DNA of 64,000 nucleotides from Parazoarcus communis (GTDB lineage: Bacteria > Pseudomonadota > Gammaproteobacteria > Burkholderiales > Rhodocyclaceae). A model generated the notes under the pieces. That model searched no databases, was not told where the DNA came from, and worked only from the letters and a program-made list of their open reading frames with translations. Below are positions 9,257 to 18,874 of the stretch, in pieces. The DNA lies in NCBI RefSeq assembly GCF_003111645.1, contig NZ_CP022187.1, positions 3,534,001-3,598,000 of the forward strand, read 5' to 3'. Numbering within the stretch: the first letter of the stretch is position 1; every line of letters begins with the position of its first letter. The position numbers and the translations under genes are program-made.

Positions 9257-9814
9257 TCACGGCAAGGGCTGAATACGGCCCGCGAGTTCGAGCGCGTCGC
9301 CGGCGATGCGCATGACGACGAGTTCGCCCGAAGCCGGATAGACCCCACTCAGCGCCGTGATGTTCACCTGGTGGGTGACCAGGATCAGTGGCCCCGCTGC
9401 GGTGTCCGCGTCCCGCACCAGGGCGCGCACGGCGGCGCTGCGCTCCGCGGCGTGATCGCGCTCGTTGAAGAAGGAGTCCAGCGCCGGCGTCGGAATGACC
9501 GGGCCGAGGCCGAGCAGGCGAGCGGTGTCGAGGCAGCGGCACCAGCGACTCGAGTGGATGGTGGCGCGGGTGATGCCCTGCGCGCGCAAGCGTTCGCCGG
9601 TGGTGGCGGCCTGAGCGCGCCCGGCGGGGGAGAGGTTGCGCTGGGTGCTGCAGTCCCCGAGCACGAAGCCCGCCGGGTCTCCGATGCCGGGGGCGGGCGC
9701 ATGGCGCATCAGCGCCACATGTCCGCCCGCACGGAGGGCCGCCCAGAGGGATTCGTCATCGGCGATCGCCCCTGTGCTGAACAGCAACAACAGGCAGGTC
9801 ATCAGGTTTCTCAT
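9257..9814 (-). CDS. Secreted histidine phosphatase superfamily protein (SixA/phosphoglycerate mutase fold)
   Basis: A 185-residue protein with an N-terminal signal peptide ending near GAIADDE. The phosphatase core is RHAPAPG, preceded by VALM, with the nucleophile His; SSRWCRCLDTA gives the second Arg and LVTHQVN the second catalytic His. It should act in the periplasm on a phosphoester; the substrate is unknown. I chose the ATG at 9814 rather than 9826 because the upstream ATG lies inside the GGAG ribosome site that serves 9814. It is 110 bases upstream of cutA and may be a separate unit. Confidence 0.85.
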   Translation of the reverse strand: MRNLMTCLLLLFSTGAIADDESLWAALRAGGHVALMRHAPAPGIGDPAGFVLGDCSTQRNLSPAGRAQAATTGERLRAQGITRATIHSSRWCRCLDTARLLGLGPVIPTPALDSFFNERDHAAERSAAVRALVRDADTAAGPLILVTHQVNITALSGVYPASGELVVMRIAGDALELAGRIQPLP

Positions 9815-10061
9815 GCTGGTCTCCATTCTTGCATTTCACGAGCGGTGCTGTGCGGGCGCGCCGCAAGTCCGGCTTGCGTCCGACGCGCGCCGGGTTTGCG
9901 CCTGATCAAGCCTCCACCGTTAGCCCCTAGGTAGAATCCCCGAGCGCGCACCAGTGCGCGTAGAGCTACGCTGAGGGCCGCAGCATGATGTTCGAAGGCT
10001 ATGTCTAAAGGTATAGAATTCGATGGCATGTTCAGGGCTGTTGATTGTCAGGAGAATGTTG

Positions 10062-10718
10062 ATGTCTCATACGAATGCCAGGCCGTTTCTGGCCTCGGCC
10101 TGCTGCCTGCTTGTGCTCGGCGGGCTGTCGCTACCGTCGTTCGGCGCGGCAGATGCGGTTGCGGCAGACAAGCTGGTCGCACAACTGCAACGCAGCCCGG
10201 CCGATCTGCAGGCGGCGCAGGCCGAGGGCAGAAAGTCCTCGGCTTTCTGCGCAAACTGCCACGGCGAGACGGGCATCAGTCGCTATCCCGAAGTCCCCAA
10301 CCTGGCTGCTCAGCATCCCGACTATCTGCTCAGGCAGATCGATGCCTTTCTGACCGGCAAGCGCAAGAATGAGTTCATGCAGGGGCTGATGAAGGTGCTC
10401 AGCGAACGCGACAAGGCAGCCATCGTGCTTTTTTATGCGGCCGCTCCGGTGCAGGCCGCGACTGCGCCCGGCCCCCGTGCCGCGGAGGGTGAGGCGCACT
10501 TTGCCAAGCTGTGCGCGCGCTGCCACCGCGACGATGCACGCGGGGGCGACACGTTTCCCCGTCTGGCCGGGCAGCAGCGCGAATATGTCCGCCTCAGTCT
10601 GACGCGCTATCTGACGCAGTCGGGAGAACGTTTCTATGCGCCGATGACGGCAGCCGTCACCCAGCTCGGCAGGGACAACATCGACGCCGTCGCCGACTAC
10701 CTCTCCGGGCTGAAGTAG
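10062..10718 (+). CDS. Periplasmic diheme cytochrome c (c4-like)
   Basis: A 218-residue secreted protein: signal peptide (FLASACCLLVLGGL), then two CxxCH haem sites, CANCH and CARCH, each in a cytochrome c lobe (GETGISRYPEVPNLAAQ after the first, FPRLAGQQREYV after the second). Cytochromes of this type carry electrons to terminal oxidases or other periplasmic enzymes. Ribosome site GGAGA precedes the ATG at 10062; an in-frame ATG at 10056 is also possible. It lies 79 bases upstream of the TonB receptor and may be the first gene of that unit. Confidence 0.9.
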   Translation: MSHTNARPFLASACCLLVLGGLSLPSFGAADAVAADKLVAQLQRSPADLQAAQAEGRKSSAFCANCHGETGISRYPEVPNLAAQHPDYLLRQIDAFLTGKRKNEFMQGLMKVLSERDKAAIVLFYAAAPVQAATAPGPRAAEGEAHFAKLCARCHRDDARGGDTFPRLAGQQREYVRLSLTRYLTQSGERFYAPMTAAVTQLGRDNIDAVADYLSGLK

Positions 10719-10797
10719 GGGCCGCTTCAGGCGAACCGTCACGGCATGTGCCGCACATTCGGCATGTGAATCAAACGCCGAAACCGGCTTGGAAACA

Positions 10798-12804
10798 ATG
10801 AATCAAGATGCCGCACAGAAACTGACGCAGGACCGGCGGCTACGATCGCTTGTTCTCGCCCTTGCAATCGGATTCGCGTCCCATGGCAGTGGCGTGTCTG
10901 CCGCAGTGGCTGATGAGCTCGAGCTCGCCGAGCTGTCACTCGACGACCTGCTGCGAATTGAAGTCGTGGGTGCGACGCGCTACGCGCAGCCCCTGGCCGA
11001 CACCCCCGCCTCGGTCACGGTCATTGGCGCTGACGAGCTGCGGAACCAGGGCTATCGCAATCTCGGTGAGGCGCTTTCCACCGTGCCCGGCGTGTTTACG
11101 TCCAGCGATCAGAACTATACGTACCTCGGCGTCAGGGGCTTCAACCGCTCCGGCGATTACAACTCCCGCGTGCTGCTGGTCACCGACGGCGCCCGGCGCA
11201 ACGACGCACTTTTCGATCAGGCCCTGATCGGCAATGAGTCTCCGGTCGAGATCGACTGGATCAAGCGCCTTGAGTTCGTGTCCGGCCCGTCCTCGGCGGT
11301 CTATGGCGGCAACGCGCTGTTCGGGATCATCAACCTGGTGATGCTCGACGGTGGCGATGTCAATGGCACGCGAGTCAGTGTCGATGCGGGCAGCGGGCAG
11401 AGCCGGCGCGTCGGCGTGGTCGCCGGCCAGCGCATGGAGGGCGGGGGCGACTGGTTCCTTGGCTTCGCCGCCTACGGTGCCGAGGGCAAGGACCGCTACT
11501 ACCAGGAATACGACAGCGGCCTGAGTGACGGCTGGGCGCGCGGCCTCGACGGTGAGCACTACCGCAAGGTCTATGGCAAGTTGAGGCTTGGCAACTGGCG
11601 TCTGCTGGGCAGCTTCGCGACGCGTGAAAAGGCGATGCCGGGCGCGCCATATGGCACGGTTTTCGGCGAACCCGGCAGCGAGATCCTCGACCGCAGTTCG
11701 CTGATTGAGCTGTCCCACGATGACACCCTGAGCACCGGGTGGCGGCAGCATTTTTCGGTCTTCAGCGGTGCCTACCTTTACCGGGGGGACTACCGCTATG
11801 TGGGCGGGGTTGCCAATCGCGACGAGGCTGTCGCCGACTGGAGCGGACTGAACTACCGGCTGAACGGAACCGCAGGTGAAGATCACCGCTGGATGCTGGG
11901 TACCGAAGCGCAGTGGAACACCACCCTGAAACAGCGCAATTTCGATCGGGATCCCTACACAGAGGTCCTGAACACCAACAGCCCGTCGAGCACGTTCGGT
12001 GTGTTCGTGCAGGACGAGTGGCGTTTCCGCCCGCAGTGGCTGCTCAATCTGAGTCTGCGTCACGACAAGCACAGCGACTACGCCGCAATCGTTTCGCCCC
12101 GGCTTGCGCTGATCTACCAGCCCGACCGGGATCTGACCCTGAGAGCGGCCTACATGCATTCGTATCGGCCGCCCAATGCCTACGAACGCTACTATGCCGA
12201 CGGGGTGTTGCAGAAGGCAAATACGGATCTCGATCCCGAGTGGATCCGCAGCGTCGAGCTCGCGGCCGATGTTCGTCTCGGTCGCAGCGGCCGGGCCGGG
12301 GTCAGCATCTACCGCAACGACATCTACGACATGATTGCCGAGCAGCTCGACGCGAACGACGGAATGTGGGCCTATGCCAATCTGCCGCGAGTACGGGTTC
12401 ATGGCGTCGAAGTCGATGCCGAACACAGCTGGTCGGGCGGGTATGTGCTCCGCGGCAGCCTCGCATGGCAAGGTTCGCGCCTGAACGAGGGCGGCAGCCT
12501 GAAAAACTCGCCGGCCCTGCTCGGGAAGGTGGTGTTCTCGATGCCGCTGGATCTGCGCTGGAAGCTGTCCGGCCAGTGGCTGGGCATGACGTCCCGCCAG
12601 TCGAAAGCGGATCGGGTTTCCGGTCACGGCGTGCTCAACGTCGTGCTGTCGTCGGCCCCGTTTGCCGGTTGGGGCGAGTGGAGCGTCGGCATCTACAACC
12701 TCACGGATCAGCGCTACACCGACCCGGCCTCGTCTGCCTTCGTGCAGGACAGCATCGACCAGGACCGGCGGCAGATTCGCGTGCGCTGGCAGGTGGCGCT
12801 GTGA
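10798..12804 (+). CDS. TonB-dependent outer membrane receptor
   Basis: A 668-residue outer-membrane barrel with a plug domain. After a signal region ending near SGVSAAVADE comes LSLDDLLRIEVVGA, then the plug (ASVTVIGADELRNQGYRNLGEAL, VRGFNRSGDYNSRVLLVTDG in part, FVSGPSSAVYGGNALFGIINLV). The rest is barrel strands such as WLLNLSLRHDKHSDYAAIVSPRLAL in part, ending RQIRVRWQVAL. No STN signalling domain is present. Its stop overlaps the GTG of the YfiR-like gene, so the receptor is tied to c-di-GMP signalling rather than to a transporter. The ligand is unknown. Confidence 0.9.
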   Translation: MNQDAAQKLTQDRRLRSLVLALAIGFASHGSGVSAAVADELELAELSLDDLLRIEVVGATRYAQPLADTPASVTVIGADELRNQGYRNLGEALSTVPGVFTSSDQNYTYLGVRGFNRSGDYNSRVLLVTDGARRNDALFDQALIGNESPVEIDWIKRLEFVSGPSSAVYGGNALFGIINLVMLDGGDVNGTRVSVDAGSGQSRRVGVVAGQRMEGGGDWFLGFAAYGAEGKDRYYQEYDSGLSDGWARGLDGEHYRKVYGKLRLGNWRLLGSFATREKAMPGAPYGTVFGEPGSEILDRSSLIELSHDDTLSTGWRQHFSVFSGAYLYRGDYRYVGGVANRDEAVADWSGLNYRLNGTAGEDHRWMLGTEAQWNTTLKQRNFDRDPYTEVLNTNSPSSTFGVFVQDEWRFRPQWLLNLSLRHDKHSDYAAIVSPRLALIYQPDRDLTLRAAYMHSYRPPNAYERYYADGVLQKANTDLDPEWIRSVELAADVRLGRSGRAGVSIYRNDIYDMIAEQLDANDGMWAYANLPRVRVHGVEVDAEHSWSGGYVLRGSLAWQGSRLNEGGSLKNSPALLGKVVFSMPLDLRWKLSGQWLGMTSRQSKADRVSGHGVLNVVLSSAPFAGWGEWSVGIYNLTDQRYTDPASSAFVQDSIDQDRRQIRVRWQVAL

Positions 12805-13349
12805 GCCTGTCTGCGATGCGTTGTCTCGTTCTGGTCTGCGCCGCCGTGCTGGCGTTCGCGGTCGCGCTGCCCGGCCATGCGATTGCTCAGCATCGGGCGC
12901 CCGAGCCCGACCTCAAGGCGGCCATCCTGATCAACATGCTGCTGTTCATCGACTGGCCAGTGACCGGCGCGCAGTCGGACAAAGCCCTGTCGGTGTGCTA
13001 CTTCAGGGACAGTCCGGTTGCGGACGCGCTGGTCGTGCTCGATGGCAGGATGATCCGCAACAGGCTGCTCAGCGTGAAGCAGGTCGATGCCAGTGCGCTC
13101 GGCCGTTGTCATGCAGCCTATCTTGCGCCGGGCGACAATGCGCTGCTGAGCCACATGCGCGGCGACGTACTGCCCGGCGGCGTGCTGCTTGCCGGTGACA
13201 CGCCGGGCTACCTTGACCGTGGAGTCATGATCAACCTCGAGCTGGCCGCGGGGAAAGTCGCCTTCGATGTCGACCTGTCTGCACTGCGCCGCTCCGGGCT
13301 GAGCCTGAGCTCGAAGGCGCTGCGTCTTGCGCGTTCGGTGAGGGAGTAG
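12801..13349 (+). CDS. YfiR-like periplasmic protein (DUF4154 family)
   Basis: A 182-residue protein with a signal peptide (LVLVCAAVLAFAVALPGHA) and a mature part typical of YfiR/DUF4154: LKAAILINMLLFIDWP, LSVCYFRDSPVADAL, GRCHAAYLAP and the C-terminal FDVDLSALRRSGLSLSSKAL. In Pseudomonas, YfiR is the periplasmic repressor of the diguanylate cyclase YfiN. The GTG at 12801 overlaps the receptor's TGA; an ATG at 12816 is an alternative. The next gene, two bases after the stop, has the YfiN-type CHASE8 sensor, so direct control of that enzyme is a reasonable inference. Confidence 0.88.
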   Translation: MSLSAMRCLVLVCAAVLAFAVALPGHAIAQHRAPEPDLKAAILINMLLFIDWPVTGAQSDKALSVCYFRDSPVADALVVLDGRMIRNRLLSVKQVDASALGRCHAAYLAPGDNALLSHMRGDVLPGGVLLAGDTPGYLDRGVMINLELAAGKVAFDVDLSALRRSGLSLSSKALRLARSVRE

Positions 13350-13351
13350 GC

Positions 13352-15277
13352 ATGCCCTTCGCACACCGCATTCCGCGCGCTCACCGCCTGAGTTTCCTGT
13401 CGACCGGCCTGGCACTGCTCATTGCCTTCGTCCTGCTGATCGTTCATCAGTATTTCGTCGGGCGCCAGGTCCTGCTTGACGACCTCGCGACCGAAGCGGC
13501 GATCATCGCCGAGAACAGCAACGCTGCGGTGGTGTTCAATGATGCCGGCGCAGCGGGCGAGATCATTGCGGCCATCCGCCTGACGCCGCGCATCCTGTCG
13601 GGGGCACTGTACCGTGCCGACAACAGTTTTCTGGCCTCGTGGCCGGAGAATGATCCTGCGTTTCCGCCCTCGCTGGAGCCGGACATCGACGGCGACTGGC
13701 TCGGCGCCAATGCGTTGCCGAGCGAAACCACGCTGGGTCTGATGGGTGGGGTGATGCGCGAATCGGTTCGGGTGGAGGATGGCACCGTCGGCACCCTGAT
13801 CCTGAATGTGGATTTCAGCTCCCTGTACTGGCGCCTGCTCGAATATGCGGGCGGTGTGCTCGGTATTGCATCGGTGGCGCTGAGCCTCGCCTATCGTCTC
13901 ACCAGCAGGTTGCGCAAGCAGGTGTCCAGCACTGAACGACGCCTGGAGCGCCTCGCCCTGTACGACCATGTCACCAGCCTGCCCAACCGGCGCCTGTTCG
14001 AACAGGAGTTGCGCAAGGCTGTTGGCCGTGTCGGGCGCGACGCGAATTCGGCTGCGCTGCTTTTCCTGGATGTCGATGACTTCAAGAAGGTCAACGACTC
14101 TTTCGGCCACGAGGTCGGTGATCAGGTGCTGTGCATGATCGGGCAGCGCCTGTTGCACACCGTGCGCAACGGCGATGTCGTTGCGCGCATTGGCGGGGAC
14201 GAGTTTGCCGTGGTGCTGTTCGATATCGGTGGCCCGGACAATGCGGCAATGGTGGCCCGTAACCTGATTGCGGCGATCGGCAAGCCGTTTTCGACCGAGC
14301 CCACGCCGACCCATATCGGGCTCAGTGTGGGCATCGCCATGATGCCGGTCGATGGCGACGATCCGGCTGCCTTGCTGCGCCACGCCGACATGGCGATGTA
14401 TGTCGCCAAGGCACAGGGCAAGAACCGCTTCCAGTTCTTTTCCGAGGCGATTGACGGCAAGGTGCGCCAGGACCTCAGGCTCGAGTCCGCCTTGCGTCAG
14501 GCGCTCGAAAACAATGGCACTGGCCTCTGGGTCGCCTATCAGCCCAAGTTGTGCGCGAAAACGCGAGCGGTGGTCGGTGTGGAGGCGCTGACGCGCTGGC
14601 GCATGCCGGATGGTCAGGTGGTTTCGCCGGGCGAGTTCATTCCGGTGGCGGAACGCACGGGCCTGATCTCCGCGCTCGGCGACTGCATGCTGGAACGGGT
14701 CTGCACGGATCTCGGCGTTCTGAGAGGCGCCGGTTTCGAGTTCCCCACGGTCGCCGTCAACGTGTCCTCGCACCAGCTGCTTCAGGGCGAGGCCCTGGTT
14801 GAGCACTTCTGCGACACGATTGCCGCCCACGGCGAATCCGTGTGCAGGTTCGAGGTCGAGCTCACCGAAAGTGCATTGACCGATGCGCGTGGTGCCACGG
14901 TGCTCGAGGCGTTTCGCGTTGCCGGCTTCAAGCTGTCCATCGACGACTTCGGCACCGGCTACTCGTCGCTGGGTTATCTGAAGCGTTTCGATGTGAGTAC
15001 GCTGAAGATCGACCAGGGCTTCGTGCGTGACCTGCCGGCGGACCAGGAGGGTGCGGCGATCGTCATCGCCGTCATCCAGATGGCGCATGCACTGGGCATT
15101 GACGTGGTGGCCGAGGGTGTCGAAACCGAGGCCCAGGCAGACTTCCTGCGTGCCAACGGATGCGACGTGCTGCAGGGCTATCTGCTAGGCGTACCGATGC
15201 CGGTGAGCGAACTTGCAGAGTATCTGCACAAGCACCGGACGCTTGCAAAGCGTGTGCTTGCGGGGCATCCGATCTGA
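13352..15277 (+). CDS. Membrane-bound CHASE8-GGDEF-EAL protein (YfiN-like, bifunctional)
   Basis: A 641-residue inner-membrane protein. One helix near 17-36, a periplasmic CHASE8 sensor (AAIIAENSNAAVVFND, IRLTPRILSGALYR), a second helix near 165-185, then GGDEF (ARIGGDEF, I-site RNGD five residues before) and EAL (GVEALTRW, NVSSHQL, ELTES, DDFGTGYSSLGYLKRF, EGVETEAQ). Both active sites look intact, so it could make and break c-di-GMP. YfiN itself has no EAL. It is the third gene of the receptor-YfiR-cyclase unit, with GAGGGA before the ATG. Confidence 0.93.
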   Translation: MPFAHRIPRAHRLSFLSTGLALLIAFVLLIVHQYFVGRQVLLDDLATEAAIIAENSNAAVVFNDAGAAGEIIAAIRLTPRILSGALYRADNSFLASWPENDPAFPPSLEPDIDGDWLGANALPSETTLGLMGGVMRESVRVEDGTVGTLILNVDFSSLYWRLLEYAGGVLGIASVALSLAYRLTSRLRKQVSSTERRLERLALYDHVTSLPNRRLFEQELRKAVGRVGRDANSAALLFLDVDDFKKVNDSFGHEVGDQVLCMIGQRLLHTVRNGDVVARIGGDEFAVVLFDIGGPDNAAMVARNLIAAIGKPFSTEPTPTHIGLSVGIAMMPVDGDDPAALLRHADMAMYVAKAQGKNRFQFFSEAIDGKVRQDLRLESALRQALENNGTGLWVAYQPKLCAKTRAVVGVEALTRWRMPDGQVVSPGEFIPVAERTGLISALGDCMLERVCTDLGVLRGAGFEFPTVAVNVSSHQLLQGEALVEHFCDTIAAHGESVCRFEVELTESALTDARGATVLEAFRVAGFKLSIDDFGTGYSSLGYLKRFDVSTLKIDQGFVRDLPADQEGAAIVIAVIQMAHALGIDVVAEGVETEAQADFLRANGCDVLQGYLLGVPMPVSELAEYLHKHRTLAKRVLAGHPI

Positions 15278-15391
15278 CCGCTACTGTGCACAATCGCGTG
15301 GATGGCAAGCGGATGTGTCGGCTATCATGCGTCTGCCGATGTCTATAGCTAAAGCATTATTGCCTCGTGTCGTGGAAGGAGCCGGGAGCCA

Positions 15392-18300
15392 ATGAGGGTT
15401 CTCGCTTCGCTCAAGTACGTGCTGTCGCCACGCGCTGTCATCGGCTGGGCGGTGCTGCTTGTGGCCCTGTTCATCTACTGGGCTTCGCTGCTGCAATCGA
15501 ACGAGCAGCAACTGCTCGATGCCGAGCGTCAGGCCCGCCTGCGCGCCGGCCAGACGGCACAGGCGCTGGCCGCACAGGTCGAGTCGATGGTGCTCGATAT
15601 CGATCATATCGCGCGCAACATGGCGTCGGCGTGGATTTCGGGTGACGATGAGCGCTTGCGCCAAGCCGTTGTCGAGGCGAGCGACGCGCTTCCTGAAGGG
15701 GCGCTGGTTCAGGCCAGCGTGGCCGACGGCGAAGGCTACATGGTGTTCTCGAATCTCGGCCTGCCCGCTGAAGGTGAATCCCGGGTGTCCATCGCCGACC
15801 GCGCCCATTTCAAGGCGCACGGGTCCGGCATCGTGCCTGCGCTCTACATCAGTCACCCGGTCTTCGGTCGTGTGTCGCAGCGCTGGTCGGTGCAGTTCTC
15901 CCGGCCGGTCCTGACGCATGGCGTGTTTGCCGGCGTCGTCGTGATCTCGATCTCGCCGGAGTATCTCGCCCAGTCTTTCCGTCAGATCTTTCCCGATCCG
16001 ACCGACGTGGTGGCGTTGCTGCGCGAAGACGGGGCCTATCTGACGCGTTCGCACCTGCTGGAAGAGGTGCTGGGCAAAAGCGTTCCCGACGTGCGGCCCT
16101 TTATCGGTGACCTCGGGGCGCAGCAGGGCAGTTACGATGCCGTTGCCGCCGTGGATGGCGTGGAGCGTTTCTACGCCTGGCAGCGCGTGGCAGCTTACCC
16201 GGTGGTCGTCAGCCTGGGGCTGGACAAAGGCGTGGCGATGGGTGGGATCGCGGAAGCCGTCGATGCGGCGGTCCTGCACAACCTGTTCGGTTCGGCGCTG
16301 CTCTTGCTGGCCGCGGCCTGGATTACCTGGCTGTTTGCGCAGAAGCGTCGCGACTTTGCACATCTGAACGAAAGCGGGGAGCGCTTTGAACTCGCTCTGC
16401 GCGGGGGAGACCTCGGATCGTGGGACTGGGATCTTGCGAGCGGCAGGATTCAGGGCAATGCGCGCTGGGCGCAGATGCTGGGTTATGACGAGGACGAGGC
16501 CGAGCATGACCTCAAGTCTCTGTCCAGGCTCACGCACCCGGACGACTGGGACGCCGTGCAGTCTGCGCTCGATGCGCATTTCCGGGGCGAACGCGACTAT
16601 TACGAAGCCGACTACCGGGCGCGTCACCGCGACGGTCACTGGGTCTGGGTGCATAGCCGTGGCGAGATCATGGCACGCGACAAGAACGGCGACCCAGTGC
16701 GGATGGTTGGCACGCATCTGGACATTACAGAGCGCAAGCTGGCCGAAGCGCGCGAGCTCGATCTGCGGGCGCGGCTGTCCAAGCTGGTCGAGCAGGTGCC
16801 GGGGATGGTGTATCAGTATCTCGAACGCACCGACGGCACGTCCTGCTTTCCTTACGTCAGCCCCGGGGTTATCGACATCTATGGCATTTCGCCGGCTGAG
16901 GTCGAGGTATCGGCAGCAAGAGTCTTTGCCGTCATTCATCCGGACGATCTGCTGCGGGTGAAGGCCTCGATTCGCGACTCGGCCCGTCAGCTCTCCATCT
17001 GGCGCTGCGAGTATCGCGTCTGTACCGAAGACGGCAAGGTTCGCTGGCTGCTCGGGCATTCCAGCCCGGAGCGCACGCCCGAGGGCCATACACTGTGGCA
17101 TGGCTACATTCAGGACGTGAGCGAAGCCCACGCAGCGGCCGACGCCCTGCGCCACAGCGAAGCGCGTCTGCGCCTCACCGTGGCCGCGGTTCGGGACGGC
17201 TTGTGGGAGTGGGATCTGGATAGTGGCGAAGCGCAATGGGATGCGCGCTGCTACAGCATGGCGGGATACGCCGAGGGCGCCATCGAGTCCACCCACGACG
17301 CGTTCATGGCGCTCGTTCACCCCAGGGACCGGGCGCGCATCAAGTCGAGTCTGTCCAATCAGATCCGCTTCAGGCCGGATGAGGTCGCCACCGAAGAGTT
17401 CCGTGTAAAGAAGGGATCGGGCGACTGGCTGTGGATCGAATGGCGGGGAAGCGTCGTCGAGCGTGAACACGGTGTCCCGAAAAAGATGATCGGCACCATT
17501 ACCGATGTCACCCAGAGGGTGGCCGCCAACCAGTTCCGGCGTGCGCTGCTGGACCAGAATGCGGCGGCAATCGTGGTGTCCTCCCCTGACCGGTATGTGC
17601 TGTATGCCAATGAGCGCGCACACCAGATCTTTGCGCCGCCGGGGGAGATGCTGCAGGGGGTGGAGTTGCGCACCCTGCATGTCGACGATGCGTCGTGGCA
17701 GGCCATGGGCGGGTACGTCGACACGCTGCGTGCAAGCGGGTTTGCGCGCTTCGAGTATCCGCTGCGCGACGCCGACGGCAAGGCGCGCTGGTTCGACATG
17801 CATGGCACGGTGCTCGATCAGGAGCAGCCCGACAGCGAGATGCTGTGGACCCTGGTGGATATCACCGAACGAAAGGCCGCAGAAGCGGCGCTCATCACCG
17901 AGCGCACACGTCTGACCGCACTGCTCGAGCGCTTTCCCGGTGGCGTACTGCTGGAAGACTCGGCCGACCGGATCGTGATGGTCAACCAGGGCTTGTGCGA
18001 GCTGCTGTCGATTCCCTTGCCGTCGTCTTCGCTGGTGGGCATGACGCGGCAGTCGCTGGGCGAGCGCTTTCCCGAACTCGACCTGAGATGGCTGCAGCTC
18101 GAAGAGGGGGCGCACGTTGGGCTGGCACACACGATCGAAATCGACGCGGCGGGCAACCAGGCGTTTGAAGTCGATTGGGTGACGATCATGCATGGTGACG
18201 AGCGCCTCGGCCATGTATGGCTGGTGCGCGACATTACCGGGCGTAAGCTCTATGAAAGAAAGCTCGCCGCCCTGGCGGCCACGGACCCGCTGACCACGCT

Positions 18301-18790
18301 GCCCAACCGCCGCAGTTTCATGGCCGAGCTCGAACGCACGGTGGCCGAACAGCAGAGCGTGGACGACCGTCCGGGTGCCCTGTTGATGCTGGACATCGAC
18401 CACTTCAAGCGGGTCAACGATACTTACGGTCATCCGGTAGGCGACCGCGTGCTCAAGCACCTGGCAGACGTGATCACCAAGGTGTTGCGGCGAGAGGATG
18501 TCGCCGGGCGCCTGGGGGGCGAGGAGTTTGCCGTCCTGCTGCGCGGTACGACGAACGAGACGTCCTTCGGCCTGGCCGAACGTTTGCGGTGGGCGGTATG
18601 CAATGCGCCGCTCGATTGCGACGATGGCCTGATCCAGATCACGATCAGTATCGGCCTGGCCGTGTTTGATGGCGCTCCGGCAGAGAGCATGCTATCGCGT
18701 GCCGACCAGGCCCTTTACGAAGCCAAGGAAGGCGGGCGTAACCGGGTGTGCATGTGGTCGGGGGGCGGGCGTCTATTGAGCGCCGGATAA
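15392..18790 (+). CDS. Sensor diguanylate cyclase with periplasmic cache-type domain and five PAS modules
   Basis: A 1132-residue protein: membrane helix near 16-32, periplasmic dCACHE-like sensor (LDIDHIARNMASAW to VVVSLGLDKG), second helix near 290-312, then about five PAS/PAC units between 330 and 950 (GSWDWDLASG, FPYVSPGVIDIYG, GLWEWDLDSG, AIVVSSPDRYVLYANE, GVLLEDSADRIVMVNQ) and a C-terminal GGDEF with GRLGGEEF and I-site RRED. No EAL. It begins 114 bases after the GGDEF-EAL gene and may be cotranscribed. The PAS count is by eye. Confidence 0.92.
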   Translation: MRVLASLKYVLSPRAVIGWAVLLVALFIYWASLLQSNEQQLLDAERQARLRAGQTAQALAAQVESMVLDIDHIARNMASAWISGDDERLRQAVVEASDALPEGALVQASVADGEGYMVFSNLGLPAEGESRVSIADRAHFKAHGSGIVPALYISHPVFGRVSQRWSVQFSRPVLTHGVFAGVVVISISPEYLAQSFRQIFPDPTDVVALLREDGAYLTRSHLLEEVLGKSVPDVRPFIGDLGAQQGSYDAVAAVDGVERFYAWQRVAAYPVVVSLGLDKGVAMGGIAEAVDAAVLHNLFGSALLLLAAAWITWLFAQKRRDFAHLNESGERFELALRGGDLGSWDWDLASGRIQGNARWAQMLGYDEDEAEHDLKSLSRLTHPDDWDAVQSALDAHFRGERDYYEADYRARHRDGHWVWVHSRGEIMARDKNGDPVRMVGTHLDITERKLAEARELDLRARLSKLVEQVPGMVYQYLERTDGTSCFPYVSPGVIDIYGISPAEVEVSAARVFAVIHPDDLLRVKASIRDSARQLSIWRCEYRVCTEDGKVRWLLGHSSPERTPEGHTLWHGYIQDVSEAHAAADALRHSEARLRLTVAAVRDGLWEWDLDSGEAQWDARCYSMAGYAEGAIESTHDAFMALVHPRDRARIKSSLSNQIRFRPDEVATEEFRVKKGSGDWLWIEWRGSVVEREHGVPKKMIGTITDVTQRVAANQFRRALLDQNAAAIVVSSPDRYVLYANERAHQIFAPPGEMLQGVELRTLHVDDASWQAMGGYVDTLRASGFARFEYPLRDADGKARWFDMHGTVLDQEQPDSEMLWTLVDITERKAAEAALITERTRLTALLERFPGGVLLEDSADRIVMVNQGLCELLSIPLPSSSLVGMTRQSLGERFPELDLRWLQLEEGAHVGLAHTIEIDAAGNQAFEVDWVTIMHGDERLGHVWLVRDITGRKLYERKLAALAATDPLTTLPNRRSFMAELERTVAEQQSVDDRPGALLMLDIDHFKRVNDTYGHPVGDRVLKHLADVITKVLRREDVAGRLGGEEFAVLLRGTTNETSFGLAERLRWAVCNAPLDCDDGLIQITISIGLAVFDGAPAESMLSRADQALYEAKEGGRNRVCMWSGGGRLLSAG

Positions 18791-18874
18791 GGCAGGAATT
18801 TCCTGCACTTCATTCCACCGCCACGCCTGAACGGTTAGGCTTCGGCCGGTCGCCCCCAACGCCCCCTGTCTTTC

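Noticed and set aside
15278-15391. c-di-GMP (GEMM) riboswitch before the five-PAS cyclase
   Set aside because: No conserved GEMM core was recognised in this 114-base gap.
15281-18460. 1059-codon open frame on the minus strand
   Set aside because: It lies opposite an unambiguous PAS-GGDEF gene and has the Arg/His/Gln-rich composition of a GC-driven antisense frame.
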